Origin: Spartobacteria bacterium
Lineage (GTDB): Bacteria > Verrucomicrobiota > Verrucomicrobiia > Chthoniobacterales > Chthoniobacteraceae
Direction: 5' to 3'
Assembly (NCBI GenBank): GCA_021324825.1
Contig: JAJPII010000033.1
Location: 203,918 to 267,917 of the forward strand
DNA: 64,000 nt
In this document: positions 52,479 through 64,000 of the stretch, piece by piece
How positions within the stretch are numbered: position 1 is the first letter of the stretch
Layout: each line of letters starts with the position of its first letter
The notes under the pieces: generated by a model
Databases searched by the model: none
What the model was told of the DNA's origin: nothing
What the model saw: the letters and a program-made list of their open reading frames with translations, nothing else
Translations under genes and position numbers: made by a program

Positions 52479-53683
52479 TAAAAACGAATCCAGTTGTCGT
52501 GAACCCGCCCTGTTTCACAACGTTTAAATAAACAAACCCAGGCGGAAAGGAGCCAGCCCGCCATCAACGCCGCGAGCATCGGGTAAAGCAAGCGCCAGAG
52601 CAGGATGACGCCGGTGCGTTCGCCCAAGCCCCGGACGAGCGAGAAATCGAGGCATTTCAAGAGAAAGAAGTGGATGCCCGCGATGAGGATGAACCAGCCG
52701 AAGAGCCAGCCGTGCGAACGGACGAACCGCATATGGCCGCCGAGCGCGCGCCGCAGCGATTCGCTGTGGAAGGTGAGCGTTATCTGGACGGTCGAGAAGA
52801 AAATGAGGAAGAGGGCCATCAGCAGGCGGACGGTGTAGTCGCCCGTAAACGGCCCGGTCAGGGAGGCGAACGCCGGCAGGGTGGAGAGGATCGACGGCAC
52901 GTTGAAGAGGATGGAGCTGAGGAACATCACCACGGCGGCCCACTTCAGGACGAAGGCGGAGCGGCGGATGGCGAGGTCGATGAGGTGGGTGCGGGTATGG
53001 GAGAGGCCGCGCACCCAGACGTACGCGAGCAGGATGATGTATATCTGTATGTAGACGCCGAAGAGGTATTCGAAGAGGAACGAGAGCCAGTCGATGGCCA
53101 GGCAGACCTGCAGCAGCAGCAGGCCGGAGGCCGGGTAGGCGTTGTTCAACGCAGGCAAGGCCGGCCCGTAGAGGAACGGCTTCACGATTGCGGCCACGGC
53201 GCACAGGGAGATGGCGAAGTAGATGAGCCAGCCCGCGAAACCGAAGCGTCGCTTCAGGGCGCCGCGCAGGACGGCGTGATGCCCCTCCCAGTTGATGAGC
53301 AGGAGAAACGCCGCGGCGGCGGAGCAGGGGAAGGTGGTGATGATGTTGTTGAAGATGCCCGCGACGCTCTCCAGCGCCGGCAGCCAGCTGTCCGCCAGGA
53401 CTTTCATTTGCATGTCGGGCGTCAGGAACCACGCGCGGTTCCAGACGAATTCGGGCCGCTTGCCGATTGGAAGCGCCCAGTGCAAAAAGACTTCCACCCC
53501 CAGGTTGAAGGCGGCGTAGCAAAAGCCGAACACGAGCAGGACGCCCCATATGGAGCCGTGCCGCCGTATGCAGCGGAACCCGTCGCGCAGATCGCCGCGC
53601 ACCGGGTTGGTGAACATCAGGAGGATGTAGCCCGCCGCCGCGCCGAGGAGATACCAATGGCGGTTTGGATCGGCGGGAAACAT
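52478..53683 (-). CDS. Polytopic membrane protein of unknown function
   Basis: A 401-residue integral membrane protein with about eight to ten hydrophobic helices (for example WYLLGAAAGYILLMF, IWGVLLVFGFCYAAF, AAVVMFLSSILF, GWFILIAGIHFFLL). I recognise no family; it is not a standard FtsX/LolC permease. It ends in a TAATG overlap with the pseudo-ABC gene, so a membrane partner of that protein is likely. Confidence 0.72.
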   Translation of the reverse strand: MFPADPNRHWYLLGAAAGYILLMFTNPVRGDLRDGFRCIRRHGSIWGVLLVFGFCYAAFNLGVEVFLHWALPIGKRPEFVWNRAWFLTPDMQMKVLADSWLPALESVAGIFNNIITTFPCSAAAAFLLLINWEGHHAVLRGALKRRFGFAGWLIYFAISLCAVAAIVKPFLYGPALPALNNAYPASGLLLLQVCLAIDWLSFLFEYLFGVYIQIYIILLAYVWVRGLSHTRTHLIDLAIRRSAFVLKWAAVVMFLSSILFNVPSILSTLPAFASLTGPFTGDYTVRLLMALFLIFFSTVQITLTFHSESLRRALGGHMRFVRSHGWLFGWFILIAGIHFFLLKCLDFSLVRGLGERTGVILLWRLLYPMLAALMAGWLLSAWVCLFKRCETGRVHDNWIRF

Positions 53684-53689
53684 GGGTTC

Positions 53690-54418
53690 CTATTCTCTGG
53701 CGGCGGATTCGATCTGCACTACGTTGTCGGGCGACAGGAACACCGGGCCGCCCAGCATCGCGGCGCCGGTGAAGATTTGGGCGGCCTTCACCGCCATGTC
53801 GGTCGTTCGCGCCACTTCCTCGCGCGATTTCCCGAGCACCATCATCCCGTAGTTCTGCAGCAAGAGGAGCTTGGGGGCGATCTTGTTCCGATCTCTCCAG
53901 AGAATGATTTTTCGCTTCACTTCGCGCGCGAGCGGCAGGCCCGGTTCCGTATAGGGTATGAGGACGGAGGACGCGCCGCAAGCCAGTATCTCGTCATGGT
54001 ACGTCCGGCGATCCGAGAACTGGCGCGCGCGCGGGGAGCAGAGAATCTGGCTTACTTCTATCGGCTGCGTCCGCGCGGCGAAACGGACGCCGTCGAGCGT
54101 GAAGAGATACGCGTAGATCGCCGCGTCCTCGCTCGGGTTCGGCTTTTTCTGGTCGAGTTCCAGGGCGGGTTCCTCCGGTTCCTCCGCTTTCTTTTCGTCC
54201 TCCTCGGACTCGATCGAGGCCAGGAGTTTCTTTGACTGCGCCTCGACCAGCGTGGCGGCGGTCAGTTTTGAAAGCAGCGCGCCCCGGGCGGAGACGAGGA
54301 ACTTCGCATCCCCGGTTTTCACGGCGCAGGAGCCCTCCCAATGCAGGGTCAGGCGCGAGGGATGCGTCCCGAGCGCCTTGCCGAGCGCGACCAAATCTTG
54401 TGACGGGTTTTCTGACAT
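53690..54418 (-). CDS. Class II aldolase/adducin-like protein lacking metal ligands
   Basis: A 242-residue protein of the class II aldolase/adducin fold, with a charged Glu/Lys insertion near residues 70-95. Sites where active enzymes have the zinc histidines are changed: the HTH motif is RTQ (FAARTQPIEVS) and the NHG motif is NYG (LLLLQNYGMMVLG). It therefore probably does not act as an aldolase. ATG 54418 starts at the fold; a longer open frame upstream overlaps lepB antisense-free but has no family match. Spacing is eight bases from lepB and six to the next gene. Confidence 0.75.
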   Translation of the reverse strand: MSENPSQDLVALGKALGTHPSRLTLHWEGSCAVKTGDAKFLVSARGALLSKLTAATLVEAQSKKLLASIESEEDEKKAEEPEEPALELDQKKPNPSEDAAIYAYLFTLDGVRFAARTQPIEVSQILCSPRARQFSDRRTYHDEILACGASSVLIPYTEPGLPLAREVKRKIILWRDRNKIAPKLLLLQNYGMMVLGKSREEVARTTDMAVKAAQIFTGAAMLGGPVFLSPDNVVQIESAARE

Positions 54419-54426
54419 GAGGCCGA

Positions 54427-55527
54427 CTACCTTATTAGACCAAAGTGCTTCGTAAAGGGCCAATACACGAAGAGCCCGCACCCCATGAGATTTTCCTCCG
54501 GCACGCGCCCCCAATAGCGGCTGTCGAGGCTGTTGTAGCTGTTGTCCCCCAGCGCGAAATAACTCCGCGGCGCGAGGGTGACGCTCTGGCCGTCGCTCAG
54601 GCTCGCCACTTCCTCGTAGCCCCGGTAGCCGTTTTCCTTCGACATCACCCGCTCGAACCCGGCGCCTTCCGCCAGCTTTCCATTTATATAGAGCCTGGGC
54701 GACTGTATCCGCAGCGTGTCGCCCGGCACGCCCGCGAGCCGCTTGATGAAAAATTGCGAACCGGAATCGGGCGGCAGCGTCTTCTCGATCCCGAGAATCC
54801 CCGTCGTCTTGAACACGAAAACCTCGCCCCGGTCCGGATGGCGGAAGTTGTAGCTGATCTTGTCCACGAAGACGTGGTCGCCGGCGTTTACGTAGCCGCG
54901 CGCGATGACATCCCCCGCCTTGTATTCGGAACCCCATTTCACGCCGAAGACCCTGCTCAAGGCCGCGAGCGGCGCATAGACGGTGTAGCTCCTGGAGCCG
55001 CAATCCACGACGCAGTAGCTGATGAAGGGCAGGGGATTGCTCTCCGTGACGCCCACGACCGTGCAATCCTCCTTCGCCACGACATCGACGTAATTCCGGC
55101 CGAGCACGACGAACTCCAGGATGCGCTCCAGGATATTGGGCGGCTTTTCGCCGGTGGCGTAGGCGATGATGCCGTTGAGGCTGGGCTGCATCGAGCCGGT
55201 CGGAATCGTGAACGGCTGGAGGAAATACGTCCGCACCGCGATGGCGATGACGATGGCGACGAGAAACACCTCGCAGTTTTCCCGCCAGGCCGCGTCGGCG
55301 GGGGGCGGGAGGAGATCGCCCCAGATCTTTTCGAGCCGGCCCGTCTCCAGCTCGACGGCGGCTTTGTCCCGGCTCGCGACCGCCCTCTCCAGCGCGCCGA
55401 TCCGCTCCTGGAATTCGGCGGCCTTCGCCTCCGGAAGCAGGTCGCGTTTGTATTGGAACAGCTTCCTGGCGTTCTTGACGATGATCTTGCCTTCCTTGAC
55501 GTGGCGAGGCGTGAGAAATGGAATCAT
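54427..55527 (-). CDS. lepB: Signal peptidase I, large form
   Basis: LepB removes Sec signal peptides at the outer face of the inner membrane. The 366-residue product is longer than most because of an N-terminal coiled region (residues 20-80) and an insertion between the boxes. It has a membrane anchor (CEVFLVAIVIAIAVRTYFL), the catalytic Ser in IPTGSMQPSL, the catalytic Lys in FIKRLAGVPGD, and the GDNSYNSLDSRYWG box. It starts four bases after lepA. Confidence 0.94.
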   Translation of the reverse strand: MIPFLTPRHVKEGKIIVKNARKLFQYKRDLLPEAKAAEFQERIGALERAVASRDKAAVELETGRLEKIWGDLLPPPADAAWRENCEVFLVAIVIAIAVRTYFLQPFTIPTGSMQPSLNGIIAYATGEKPPNILERILEFVVLGRNYVDVVAKEDCTVVGVTESNPLPFISYCVVDCGSRSYTVYAPLAALSRVFGVKWGSEYKAGDVIARGYVNAGDHVFVDKISYNFRHPDRGEVFVFKTTGILGIEKTLPPDSGSQFFIKRLAGVPGDTLRIQSPRLYINGKLAEGAGFERVMSKENGYRGYEEVASLSDGQSVTLAPRSYFALGDNSYNSLDSRYWGRVPEENLMGCGLFVYWPFTKHFGLIR

Positions 55528-55531
55528 AAGA

Positions 55532-57328
<1,797 letters not shown>

Positions 57329-57372
57329 GGAAAGGCGGGAACTATCGTGAATGGGGCGGGGTGGGTCAACCT

Positions 57373-60300
57373 CTAGTGCAGCCCGAGTTGATCGCCGAGA
57401 TAGCTTTGCAAATAACGCAGCGGGCCGGCCTGGGCCAGATACTTCTCCAGGAGCGGGAACGCCTCCGGACGGCTTCGAAGCGCCGCGAGCACGTCCGCGC
57501 GGCATTCGGTGTGAGCAAGCTGGGCGAAGATATTGACGAGCCGGACGGCCGCCTCGGGCTGGATGTCCGGGCGCCCGCCATCCTTCCGCTGGGCAAGCGT
57601 TTCGTCGAGCGCCTTCCCCCAGTCGTGCATTTGGAAAAATGTGTACCCGCGGAGGTTCCGGACATCGGCGGCATAACGCCCGTTGGGAAAAGCGCGGTCG
57701 TAATCGTCGAGCGCTTTAAACACTCTCGCCGGATTAAACGGCTCCGGTTGACAGCGCCACAGCACATCGTCGTAGTCGCCTTCGGGATAGCCCGGCTTCG
57801 GAACGCCGACGGTGAAAAAGCGCGGCCGCGAGAGCGATTGCACGGAACGGGCGAGGACGAAGAGCGCCGCTTCGCGCTTGCGGCTGCGCGGATGTTTCTC
57901 CAGGAATTCGCGCGCCATTTTTTCGATGCGGGCATAGTCGCGCGAGACGAAGGTGAAGCGGCTCCCATCCTTGTCCACGCTGCCGGTATCCACTTTAAAC
58001 CCCGCGCCGGAAACCAGCCCGAGGAGGCTGAATTCCAGGTAATCCGCGACCGGCTTCATGACCGGGTTCTTTAACGCCTCCTTTATCTCGGAGGCCACGA
58101 CGGCGGCGTCGGGAACCGGCTTGTCCGTTATCCACAAGGAACCGTGCGCGCGGAGCATGACATCCAGCCGTATCCCGACGTAGATGCGCTGCATCTCGGC
58201 CGTCACGTTCGGTTCGGAGAAAAACGCGTTGAGATCGTCCACCAGGTTGACATAAGGCGCATCCTCCACGGATTCGCAGCGATCCGGCATCCTCCTGATC
58301 TCCGCGGCCATCTCCCCAGGCGGCAGGGAAGCGGCGTCGCGCTTCAACGCAAGGATGCTTTCCCGCAGCGACGGTTGCTCATCCCGGTTGGTTTCGCTGT
58401 TTGCGCCGGCGTATTCGTATCCAAGGGCGCGGGCGTCGCGATCCTCGCCCCAGGAAATCTGTGCGACCGGCGTGGAAAAATTCCAATAGACGGCGTAACG
58501 CTTCGCTTCCACGGAGTTCGGGCATTCGGCGCGGAGCTGGTCGTAAAGCTCGCGGGAGACCTTGTCCCCGTTTGCCTCCCGCGCCCGCTCCCCGGCGTAG
58601 GCGGAAGCGGCGGCTATCTTCGCCATCGCGTCGAGAGCCTTCCACCGCGCCTGCGCCGCCAGTGTCGTGCCGGGCGCGGCGCGCGCGGCCCGCATCCACC
58701 AGCGCGAGGCGTGGCGAAGTTCATCCCGCTCTTCCAATTCAGCGTCCGGGTTCTTCATCGCCAGCGTCTGCCCGTTCCGCCTCCGCAGCAAATCGTCGGG
58801 GATGATTCCCGTCGGGGTCGGCACATCGAGAGGCCTATTCAAAAGCTTCGACCGGGCCGCCGCCCACGCGTCGCCCAGCCGCAGCATCAGGTCCGCTTTC
58901 CTGTCGCCGGAAGCCGCGTCCGCCGCAGCCGTCAGCTTTTCCAGGCCGGACGCGATGAGGCCGAATTGCGCGTCCGTCATGAATTTCTTCGCCTCCGCGA
59001 AATTCTCCCTCGCCAGGTAACGCTCCGCGATGACGGCGCGCAGATTGCTTTTCTCCCCTTCGTCGAAATGCCCGCCGCTTAGGCCGGCGATCAATTCCGG
59101 CAACGGCGCGAAATTCAGAATCGTATCGATGGTCTGCGCGACCTGATCCGAGTCGATGCCGGTGATATTCGAATAGACGGAACTGTCGGTCATGCTCCAG
59201 TCCCTCTCGTTCCCGGGATAGACGCTCGGTTCCGTATAGCGGCCGAACCCGGAGGCGAAAAGCGCGTCGGCCTTGTCGAGGGGCGTGAGAACGGCGACGG
59301 CTTCGCCCGCCCGGCGGTCGTCCTCCAGCGCGAGCGCGAGCCGCAGGCGGACGCCGTTTGCAAGCGGATTGCGGGGGAAACGCTCCAGGAATTCGCGGAA
59401 CGCCGCGGCGGCCTCGCGCGCCTTGCCCGCGCGCTGCCGGGCTATGCCGCTCGCGAAGAGGAGGTCGTCGCTTGGTTCGCCCGGCGCCAGCGCGGCAAGC
59501 TGCAACGCCTGCTCCTGGTTGCCGGCGCCGCTCGCGGCCAGGGCCAGCATCGCGAGGTAACGCGGGCGCCAGTCGCCCGATTTGTAGAGGCCCTTCTGTT
59601 TCGCCACCGCCGCGGCGATGCGGGGCAGGGTGGCCTGACGCCATTTTTTTACGTCGGCGGGTTTGTCCCATTTCCCGTCGTAGTTGTCCGCCTCCGGGGC
59701 GCTCAGCACGAAATAGGTGAAGCCCATCGCGACGCGCGGATGCCGCGCGATCAAGTCGAGCGCCTCGTCTTTCAAAGCAAGGTGAGCCAGGGCCTGCTCG
59801 CACATGAAGGCCGCGGACTTCTGCGTCTCGGGATGCCCCGGCGCCTCGGCCTGCGCGATGTACAGGCCCAGCGCTTTCATGTAATCGCCCGCGTCGAAAG
59901 CAAGCGCGCCCTGCCAGCCGAGCGCGTCCGCCACGAACCGGCCATGCGGATATTTTTTCGTGTACTGGTCGAACACTTCCTCAGCCCGGAGGCGGGCGGC
60001 GGCGATCATCTCTTTATGGTCGTTCTCCTCCCGGGAGTCGGAGAGCGCGCACCGCGCCTTCAGGAAGAGCGCGATCTCGGCGCGCGGATGATCCGGAAAC
60101 TCCTTGAGCACGCGCTCGAACCAATAGCGGCATTGCCTGCGGTCGCCCGTCCTGAATCGGATGGCTCCGCATAGAAAAAGCCAGTGCGCCTTCAACGGCC
60201 CCTCGGCGAGAGACGCCCGCTTTTGCAAATGCTCCGCGGCGGGCGAATCGAATGTTTGGCGGGGCGGGGTGAAGCCGAAAAGATTCCTGTTTTCCAATCG

Positions 60301-60696
60301 CCAGCGGATGTAATCGCGCGCGGCGCCCGCGTCTTGCGAAGAACCGGCGACCACGTCGCGCACGTCCTCCAGGAGATTGCACCAGTCGTTCCCGTGATCC
60401 TCATAATGGATGCGCGCCTGCGCCAGCAGATCGTCCACCGCGGGAAGCAGTTTCACGGGCGTTTCGGTTCCCAGCCGATCCGCTATCCGTGGAATTTCCT
60501 TCTCGAAATCCGCGGTTCGGGCGTTCTGTTTGGGAGCCGTTTCGAGAAAGATGTCGCCGAAGGATTTGGCGGGCAGCATGTCCAGCGTATCCGACAGCGA
60601 GGGCGGGGGGAGATCGTCATACCAATCGCCGCCGCTGGCCCAGGCCGCAATCTGCGCGAATGGCAGGAACGCCAGCAGCGCCGCGAGCGCCTTCAT
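57373..60696 (-). CDS. Secreted TPR-repeat protein, 1107 residues
   Basis: A very large protein with a signal peptide ([15 protein letters not shown]) and many helical repeats of TPR type (for example [38 protein letters not shown] and [16 protein letters not shown]). TPR arrays of this sort act as scaffolds for envelope complexes. I see no enzymatic motif. ATG 60696 overlaps the stop of the upstream gene (ATGA); a further ATG 18 bases earlier is less likely. It lies 44 bases before lepA. Confidence 0.82.
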   Translation of the reverse strand: MKALAALLAFLPFAQIAAWASGGDWYDDLPPPSLSDTLDMLPAKSFGDIFLETAPKQNARTADFEKEIPRIADRLGTETPVKLLPAVDDLLAQARIHYEDHGNDWCNLLEDVRDVVAGSSQDAGAARDYIRWRLENRNLFGFTPPRQTFDSPAAEHLQKRASLAEGPLKAHWLFLCGAIRFRTGDRRQCRYWFERVLKEFPDHPRAEIALFLKARCALSDSREENDHKEMIAAARLRAEEVFDQYTKKYPHGRFVADALGWQGALAFDAGDYMKALGLYIAQAEAPGHPETQKSAAFMCEQALAHLALKDEALDLIARHPRVAMGFTYFVLSAPEADNYDGKWDKPADVKKWRQATLPRIAAAVAKQKGLYKSGDWRPRYLAMLALAASGAGNQEQALQLAALAPGEPSDDLLFASGIARQRAGKAREAAAAFREFLERFPRNPLANGVRLRLALALEDDRRAGEAVAVLTPLDKADALFASGFGRYTEPSVYPGNERDWSMTDSSVYSNITGIDSDQVAQTIDTILNFAPLPELIAGLSGGHFDEGEKSNLRAVIAERYLARENFAEAKKFMTDAQFGLIASGLEKLTAAADAASGDRKADLMLRLGDAWAAARSKLLNRPLDVPTPTGIIPDDLLRRRNGQTLAMKNPDAELEERDELRHASRWWMRAARAAPGTTLAAQARWKALDAMAKIAAASAYAGERAREANGDKVSRELYDQLRAECPNSVEAKRYAVYWNFSTPVAQISWGEDRDARALGYEYAGANSETNRDEQPSLRESILALKRDAASLPPGEMAAEIRRMPDRCESVEDAPYVNLVDDLNAFFSEPNVTAEMQRIYVGIRLDVMLRAHGSLWITDKPVPDAAVVASEIKEALKNPVMKPVADYLEFSLLGLVSGAGFKVDTGSVDKDGSRFTFVSRDYARIEKMAREFLEKHPRSRKREAALFVLARSVQSLSRPRFFTVGVPKPGYPEGDYDDVLWRCQPEPFNPARVFKALDDYDRAFPNGRYAADVRNLRGYTFFQMHDWGKALDETLAQRKDGGRPDIQPEAAVRLVNIFAQLAHTECRADVLAALRSRPEAFPLLEKYLAQAGPLRYLQSYLGDQLGLH

Positions 60697-61985
60697 TGCT
60701 TTGTGACGTTCCATGTCGGATCGACGGGGAGGATGCGGTAGTGAATCTGGCTGAAATCCGCCCCTGGGGCAAGTTGAAGAAGGCCCGTCCGCAGCGATTG
60801 GCCCGCGCGCAAATGGCTGAACCAAAACGTCAGCCGCGCGGCAAGGACCGAGCCTTCGACCCGCTGGAAGTCGCCCTCCAAAGCCTCGCGGAAGACGGGC
60901 GAGGGGGCCGTTATCTCCAGGGCGTAACGCCGCGGCTCCAGGTCGCCGTTTCCCGTGTTGGCAAGCTCGAGCAGGTCCAGCGCCCTCGGTTTCCGCAAGA
61001 CCAGAACAGGCTTCGCCTCCAGGTGTTCGAGCTGCCGCAAAGACCAGCCGCTGGCGTCCGTGGAGTCCGGCAGGCGAAAATAGACCACGCCCAGCGCGTT
61101 CGTCTTTTTCACCGCCTCGACCGCTCCCGCCAAAGCGGCGCGGTCCGGCCAGCGCACCCCGACAAGAGAACCTTTCCCGATGGGGATATTCCCGACGCTG
61201 GTGCGCTCGCTTGCCAGAAATACCGTCGTCCCGAGCCGGACCGGCCCCGCGGCGGTGAACGCGCGGCTGAAACATACGTCGTCCCAATTCCATTGCCGGA
61301 TGTGGCCGCGCGACAACCCGGTCGCTCCATCATAAAGCGTGAGGCGCGAGAAGTTTGGCAAGCCCGCCCGCCAGGCCGTCTTGCAAGCCGACCACTCCGC
61401 AAGCTGCGCGCGGAATTTCGCGGGATCCGCCAAGGGGAGCGGCCCCGAGGGCGGATCGATCCGCGTGTCGTAAAACATTGGTTCGACCTCATCCACGCTC
61501 GCTTGCAACGCCGCCCACGCGGGGCGCACTATCCATCCTTCCAAGGCCGTGATGGAAAGCCGCCTGACCCGCGCGTGGATAGCCCTCAGCGCCTCCGCGT
61601 AATCCGAAAGCAGCCGATCCGGGCAATCCATATCCAGTTGAGCTTCGTCTCCCGCGGCAGCATGGATTTTCTCCGCGAGCGCGGCGGCTTGCGCGAAGGG
61701 GGCGCGGACAAAACTCGTCAACCGGATGACCGGCACGAAGCGCAATTCCGGCATGGAAGCCGGGATCGGGAAAGGAGTGTTTTTCCAGCGCCATTCCTTA
61801 TCCCGGATTTCCATCTCTCCCATGTACCAAAAGAGAGTATGGACGCCGCACGCCCTCAGTTCATCCCGCTCGGAGTCTTCGAGCGGCTCGGCGCGCTGCC
61901 ACGTCCAGAAAGCAGCCTCGAAAGCGCCGCATGGTCGCGAAAGGGCCGCGATAATTCCGGCAATCAGAAAAAGCTTCTTGCGCAC
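60693..61985 (-). CDS. DUF3142-like secreted protein
   Basis: A 430-residue protein starting at GTG 61985 with a signal peptide ([19 protein letters not shown]). The body resembles DUF3142 proteins, which look like a glycoside-hydrolase-type TIM barrel: [48 protein letters not shown]. The C-terminal 120 residues are beta-rich. The match is by pattern, so the family is likely rather than sure. It heads the operon and is divergent from ppa with only 36 bases between. Confidence 0.6.
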   Translation of the reverse strand: MRKKLFLIAGIIAALSRPCGAFEAAFWTWQRAEPLEDSERDELRACGVHTLFWYMGEMEIRDKEWRWKNTPFPIPASMPELRFVPVIRLTSFVRAPFAQAAALAEKIHAAAGDEAQLDMDCPDRLLSDYAEALRAIHARVRRLSITALEGWIVRPAWAALQASVDEVEPMFYDTRIDPPSGPLPLADPAKFRAQLAEWSACKTAWRAGLPNFSRLTLYDGATGLSRGHIRQWNWDDVCFSRAFTAAGPVRLGTTVFLASERTSVGNIPIGKGSLVGVRWPDRAALAGAVEAVKKTNALGVVYFRLPDSTDASGWSLRQLEHLEAKPVLVLRKPRALDLLELANTGNGDLEPRRYALEITAPSPVFREALEGDFQRVEGSVLAARLTFWFSHLRAGQSLRTGLLQLAPGADFSQIHYRILPVDPTWNVTKQ

Positions 61986-62021
61986 CGTTCGGGCAGACTC
62001 GTAATTTTGGCAGGGCGACCG

Positions 62022-62606
62022 ATGAAGAAAATACCCCCGTTCCAACGCCAGGGCGCGACCAATCCGTGGCACGACGTGGATCCGGACGAAGGCGCGCTCC
62101 CGTTGCGTTTCACGAGCATAATAGAGATACCTCTCGGCTCCTCCAGCAAATATGAACTGGACAAGCAAACCGGGTTTCTTCGCCTGGATCGCGTTCTTTA
62201 TTCCGCGGTCTATTACCCGGCAAACTACGGTTTCATCCCGCGCACGCTTGGCGATGACGGCGACCCCCTGGATGTGCTCGTCCTCGGCGCCGAGCCGGTT
62301 TATCCGCTCACGCTGGTCGCCGCGCGAGCCATTGGCGCCATCGCCATGAAAGACCAGGACGAGATCGATCACAAAATCATCGCCGTCCACGTCAACGACC
62401 CCGAATACAACAGTTACCGCGACGTGCGGGAACTGCCCCCGCACCGGCTGGCGGTTCTCAAGCGATTCTTCGAAGATTACAAGGCGCTGGAAAACAAGCG
62501 CGTCGAGGTGGACGATATCATGCACGTGGAATCCGCCGGCCCCGTGATCGAACAAGCTCTCTCCGTCTATAAACGCTGGGCGGCGGGCGAAGACCTCCCC
62601 TCATGA
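62022..62606 (+). CDS. ppa: Inorganic pyrophosphatase
   Basis: A 194-residue soluble family I pyrophosphatase that hydrolyses PPi. The signature [12 protein letters not shown] holds the metal-binding aspartates, and [22 protein letters not shown] and [14 protein letters not shown] are typical. ATG 62022 follows AGGGCGA. Its stop overlaps the next ATG (ATGA). Confidence 0.96.
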   Translation: MKKIPPFQRQGATNPWHDVDPDEGALPLRFTSIIEIPLGSSSKYELDKQTGFLRLDRVLYSAVYYPANYGFIPRTLGDDGDPLDVLVLGAEPVYPLTLVAARAIGAIAMKDQDEIDHKIIAVHVNDPEYNSYRDVRELPPHRLAVLKRFFEDYKALENKRVEVDDIMHVESAGPVIEQALSVYKRWAAGEDLPS

Positions 62607-63184
62607 ACATCCTCCTCGAAGCCACGAAAGAAGCCATCGTCACCTTTGGGAAACTCTCCGCGCTGCAAATTCCCTTGGAACGGGCGGCGGAAATCCTTCG
62701 GGAAAGCCTCCTCGGCGGCTCCAAGCTCCTGGTCTGCGGCAACGGCGGCAGCGCGGCGGACGGCGCGGATTTTTCCACCGAGTTCGCCTGCCGATTCAAA
62801 CAGGACAGGCGGCCATACCCCGCGCTGAACCTCTCCGGCGGCGGCAGCCTCCTGACGGCCATTGGAAACGACTACGACTTCAGCGAACTCTTCGCCCGGC
62901 AAATCCGCGCCTTCGGACGGCCCGGAGACCTCCTCGTCGCCATCACCACAAGCGGCAATTCGAAGAACATCCTCCGCGCCCTTGAGGAATCCCGGGAAAT
63001 GGGCCTGAAAAGCATCGCGCTCCTCGGCAAAGGCGGCGGGGCCGCGGCGGGCCTGGCGACGGTGGAACTCCTTGTGCCCAGCGACACCACCGCCAGAATC
63101 CAGGAAGCGCAGAAATTCCTCCTGCACGTCCTCTGCGAGATGCTGGAACCCGACCTGATCAAAGGCCCGCCCAAGGCGGGGTGA
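62603..63184 (+). CDS. gmhA: SIS-domain sedoheptulose 7-phosphate isomerase
   Basis: A 193-residue GmhA-like protein that makes the heptose precursor of LPS inner core. It has [21 protein letters not shown] (the sugar-phosphate loop), [17 protein letters not shown] and a C-terminal [18 protein letters not shown] with the active-site Gln and His. A DiaA-like function is the alternative. It converges on aqpZ with two bases between. Confidence 0.85.
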   Translation: MNILLEATKEAIVTFGKLSALQIPLERAAEILRESLLGGSKLLVCGNGGSAADGADFSTEFACRFKQDRRPYPALNLSGGGSLLTAIGNDYDFSELFARQIRAFGRPGDLLVAITTSGNSKNILRALEESREMGLKSIALLGKGGGAAAGLATVELLVPSDTTARIQEAQKFLLHVLCEMLEPDLIKGPPKAG

Positions 63185-63186
63185 AC

Positions 63187-63930
63187 TTAGGGCCGTCTCT
63201 CGGCGATCTCGCTCTCAAGCGCCCGCTCGGCCTGCCGCACGGAGATAAGAGGCGCGGGCGACCCGATCAAACGGAAAACGATGGAAGCAATAACCCCTCC
63301 GAGGATCGGCGCCACGATGAAAAGCCAGAGCTGGCTCACGGCCCAGCCGCCGACAAACACCGCCTGGCTGATGCTGCGGGCGGGATTGACGGAAAGATTG
63401 GTCACCGGAATTCCCGCCAGATGGATAACCACCAGCACGAGGCCGATCGGCAGCCCCGCGAACCCGACCGGAGCCTTGACATCCGTCACGCCGAGGATGG
63501 TGAAGACCAGAAAAAACGTCAGGATTGTTTCCACGATAAATGCGGAAATAACATTATAATGTCCCGGAGAATGATCGCCATACCCATTCGCGGCAAACCC
63601 TGCGGCCACGGGATCGTAACCATTCGGGCCGCCTTTTAAAATCGCCAGGAGCAAGCCCGCCGCGAGAATCGCCCCGAGAACCTGGGCGATGATATATCCG
63701 GGAATATACTTCGCTTCGAACTTCCTGCTTAGCCAAAGACTAAGCGTCACGGCAGGATTGATATGGCAGCCAGAAACGGGACCGATCGCATAAGCCATTG
63801 CCAGCAAAGAAAGACCGAAAGCCAGGGAAATGCCGAGCAGACCGATATGCTCCCCGGCGAAAAGAGCGCTGCCCAACCCGCCAAAGACCAGGACAAAAGT
63901 TCCAATGAGTTCCGCGAGATATTTTTTCAT
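63187..63930 (-). CDS. aqpZ: Aquaporin Z-type water channel
   Basis: A 247-residue MIP-family channel with six helices and both NPA loops (GCHINPAVTLSLWL and LSVNPARSISQA), the latter with the selectivity Arg. The length and residues fit a water-selective AqpZ rather than GlpF. ATG 63930 starts at MKKYLAELIGTF; ATG 63960 would add ten residues. The remaining 70 bases to the window end show no gene. Confidence 0.95.
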   Translation of the reverse strand: MKKYLAELIGTFVLVFGGLGSALFAGEHIGLLGISLAFGLSLLAMAYAIGPVSGCHINPAVTLSLWLSRKFEAKYIPGYIIAQVLGAILAAGLLLAILKGGPNGYDPVAAGFAANGYGDHSPGHYNVISAFIVETILTFFLVFTILGVTDVKAPVGFAGLPIGLVLVVIHLAGIPVTNLSVNPARSISQAVFVGGWAVSQLWLFIVAPILGGVIASIVFRLIGSPAPLISVRQAERALESEIAERRP

Positions 63931-64000
63931 GGAAGGCAGGGTGATAGGACGCCCGGACAACGTTGTCGAGCGTATAATTAAAGGAAGGGCCAGAGCCCTG

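Overview
The window is GC-rich, densely coded chromosomal DNA from a diderm bacterium, most likely a member of the Verrucomicrobiota. The best clue is a perfect TGTTC-N4-GAACA palindrome directly upstream of lexA, which is the LexA operator type described for that phylum. LptD, TamA/TamB and Mla genes show an outer membrane. DUF4912, DUF3142 and paired single-copy housekeeping genes fit the same assignment. I see no rRNA, tRNA, CRISPR array, insertion sequence or prophage, so this is mostly vertically inherited core genome with a few accessory islands.

Layout. 1-8.2 kb (+): end of hisD, proA, a large lipoprotein, a flavin monooxygenase, two methyltransferases and a phosphoesterase. 8.2-11 kb (-): comF-accD-folC. 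11.1-12.2 kb (+): a CPBP membrane protease and a coupled 86-residue protein. 12.3-15.7 kb (-): DUF4912, a Xer recombinase with a CTG start, glnB behind a candidate sigma-54 promoter, HU and infA. 15.9-18.6 kb: hisF (+) against a nucleotidyltransferase, a small protein and a divergent folP (-). 18.7-25.9 kb (+): lexA, mlaEFD, rpmI-rplT-pheS-pheT. 26.2-34.7 kb (+): a stand-alone 5' nuclease, lptD, ugd, rsmB, then an accessory cassette of a permuted papain-fold peptidase, a subtilisin without signal peptide and a free-standing I9-like inhibitor. 34.7-37.3 kb (-): a TonB/OmpA hybrid, a methyltransferase and a beta-barrel protein. 37.4-39.1 kb (+): DUF2062 and an orphan EboE. 39-41.9 kb (-): hisC-pyrH-frr-thioredoxin-like protein. 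42-42.9 kb (+): a YfcE-type phosphoesterase and DUF456. 43-49.6 kb (-): tamB-tamA-PRC barrel. 49.7 kb (+): YihY. 50.6-62 kb (-): a nine-gene tightly packed unit, DUF3142-TPR-lepA-lepB-adducin-like-polytopic protein-pseudo-ABC-squalene/phytoene synthase-lipoprotein. 62-63.9 kb: ppa and gmhA-like (+), aqpZ (-).

Functional themes. Envelope building dominates: LPS export (LptD), sugar precursors (ugd, nucleotidyltransferase, sedoheptulose-phosphate isomerase-like SIS protein), phospholipid trafficking (Mla), autotransporter/lipid assembly (TamAB), secretion (LepB) and a trans-envelope TonB/OmpA hybrid. Amino-acid (his, pro), folate and fatty-acid genes are scattered singly, and translation genes (infA, rpmI, rplT, pheST, frr, lepA, rsmB) lie among them.

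The best candidates for something undescribed are the operon end at 50.6-54.4 kb, where two apparently dead enzymes (an adducin-like protein without metal histidines and an ABC ATPase without catalytic motifs) are coupled to a prenyl synthase, a polytopic protein and a lipoprotein; the peptidase/inhibitor cassette at 32.2-34.7 kb; and the TonB/OmpA hybrid at 36.4 kb. A recurring stylistic feature is four-base stop/start overlaps, several with GTG, TTG or even CTG as start.
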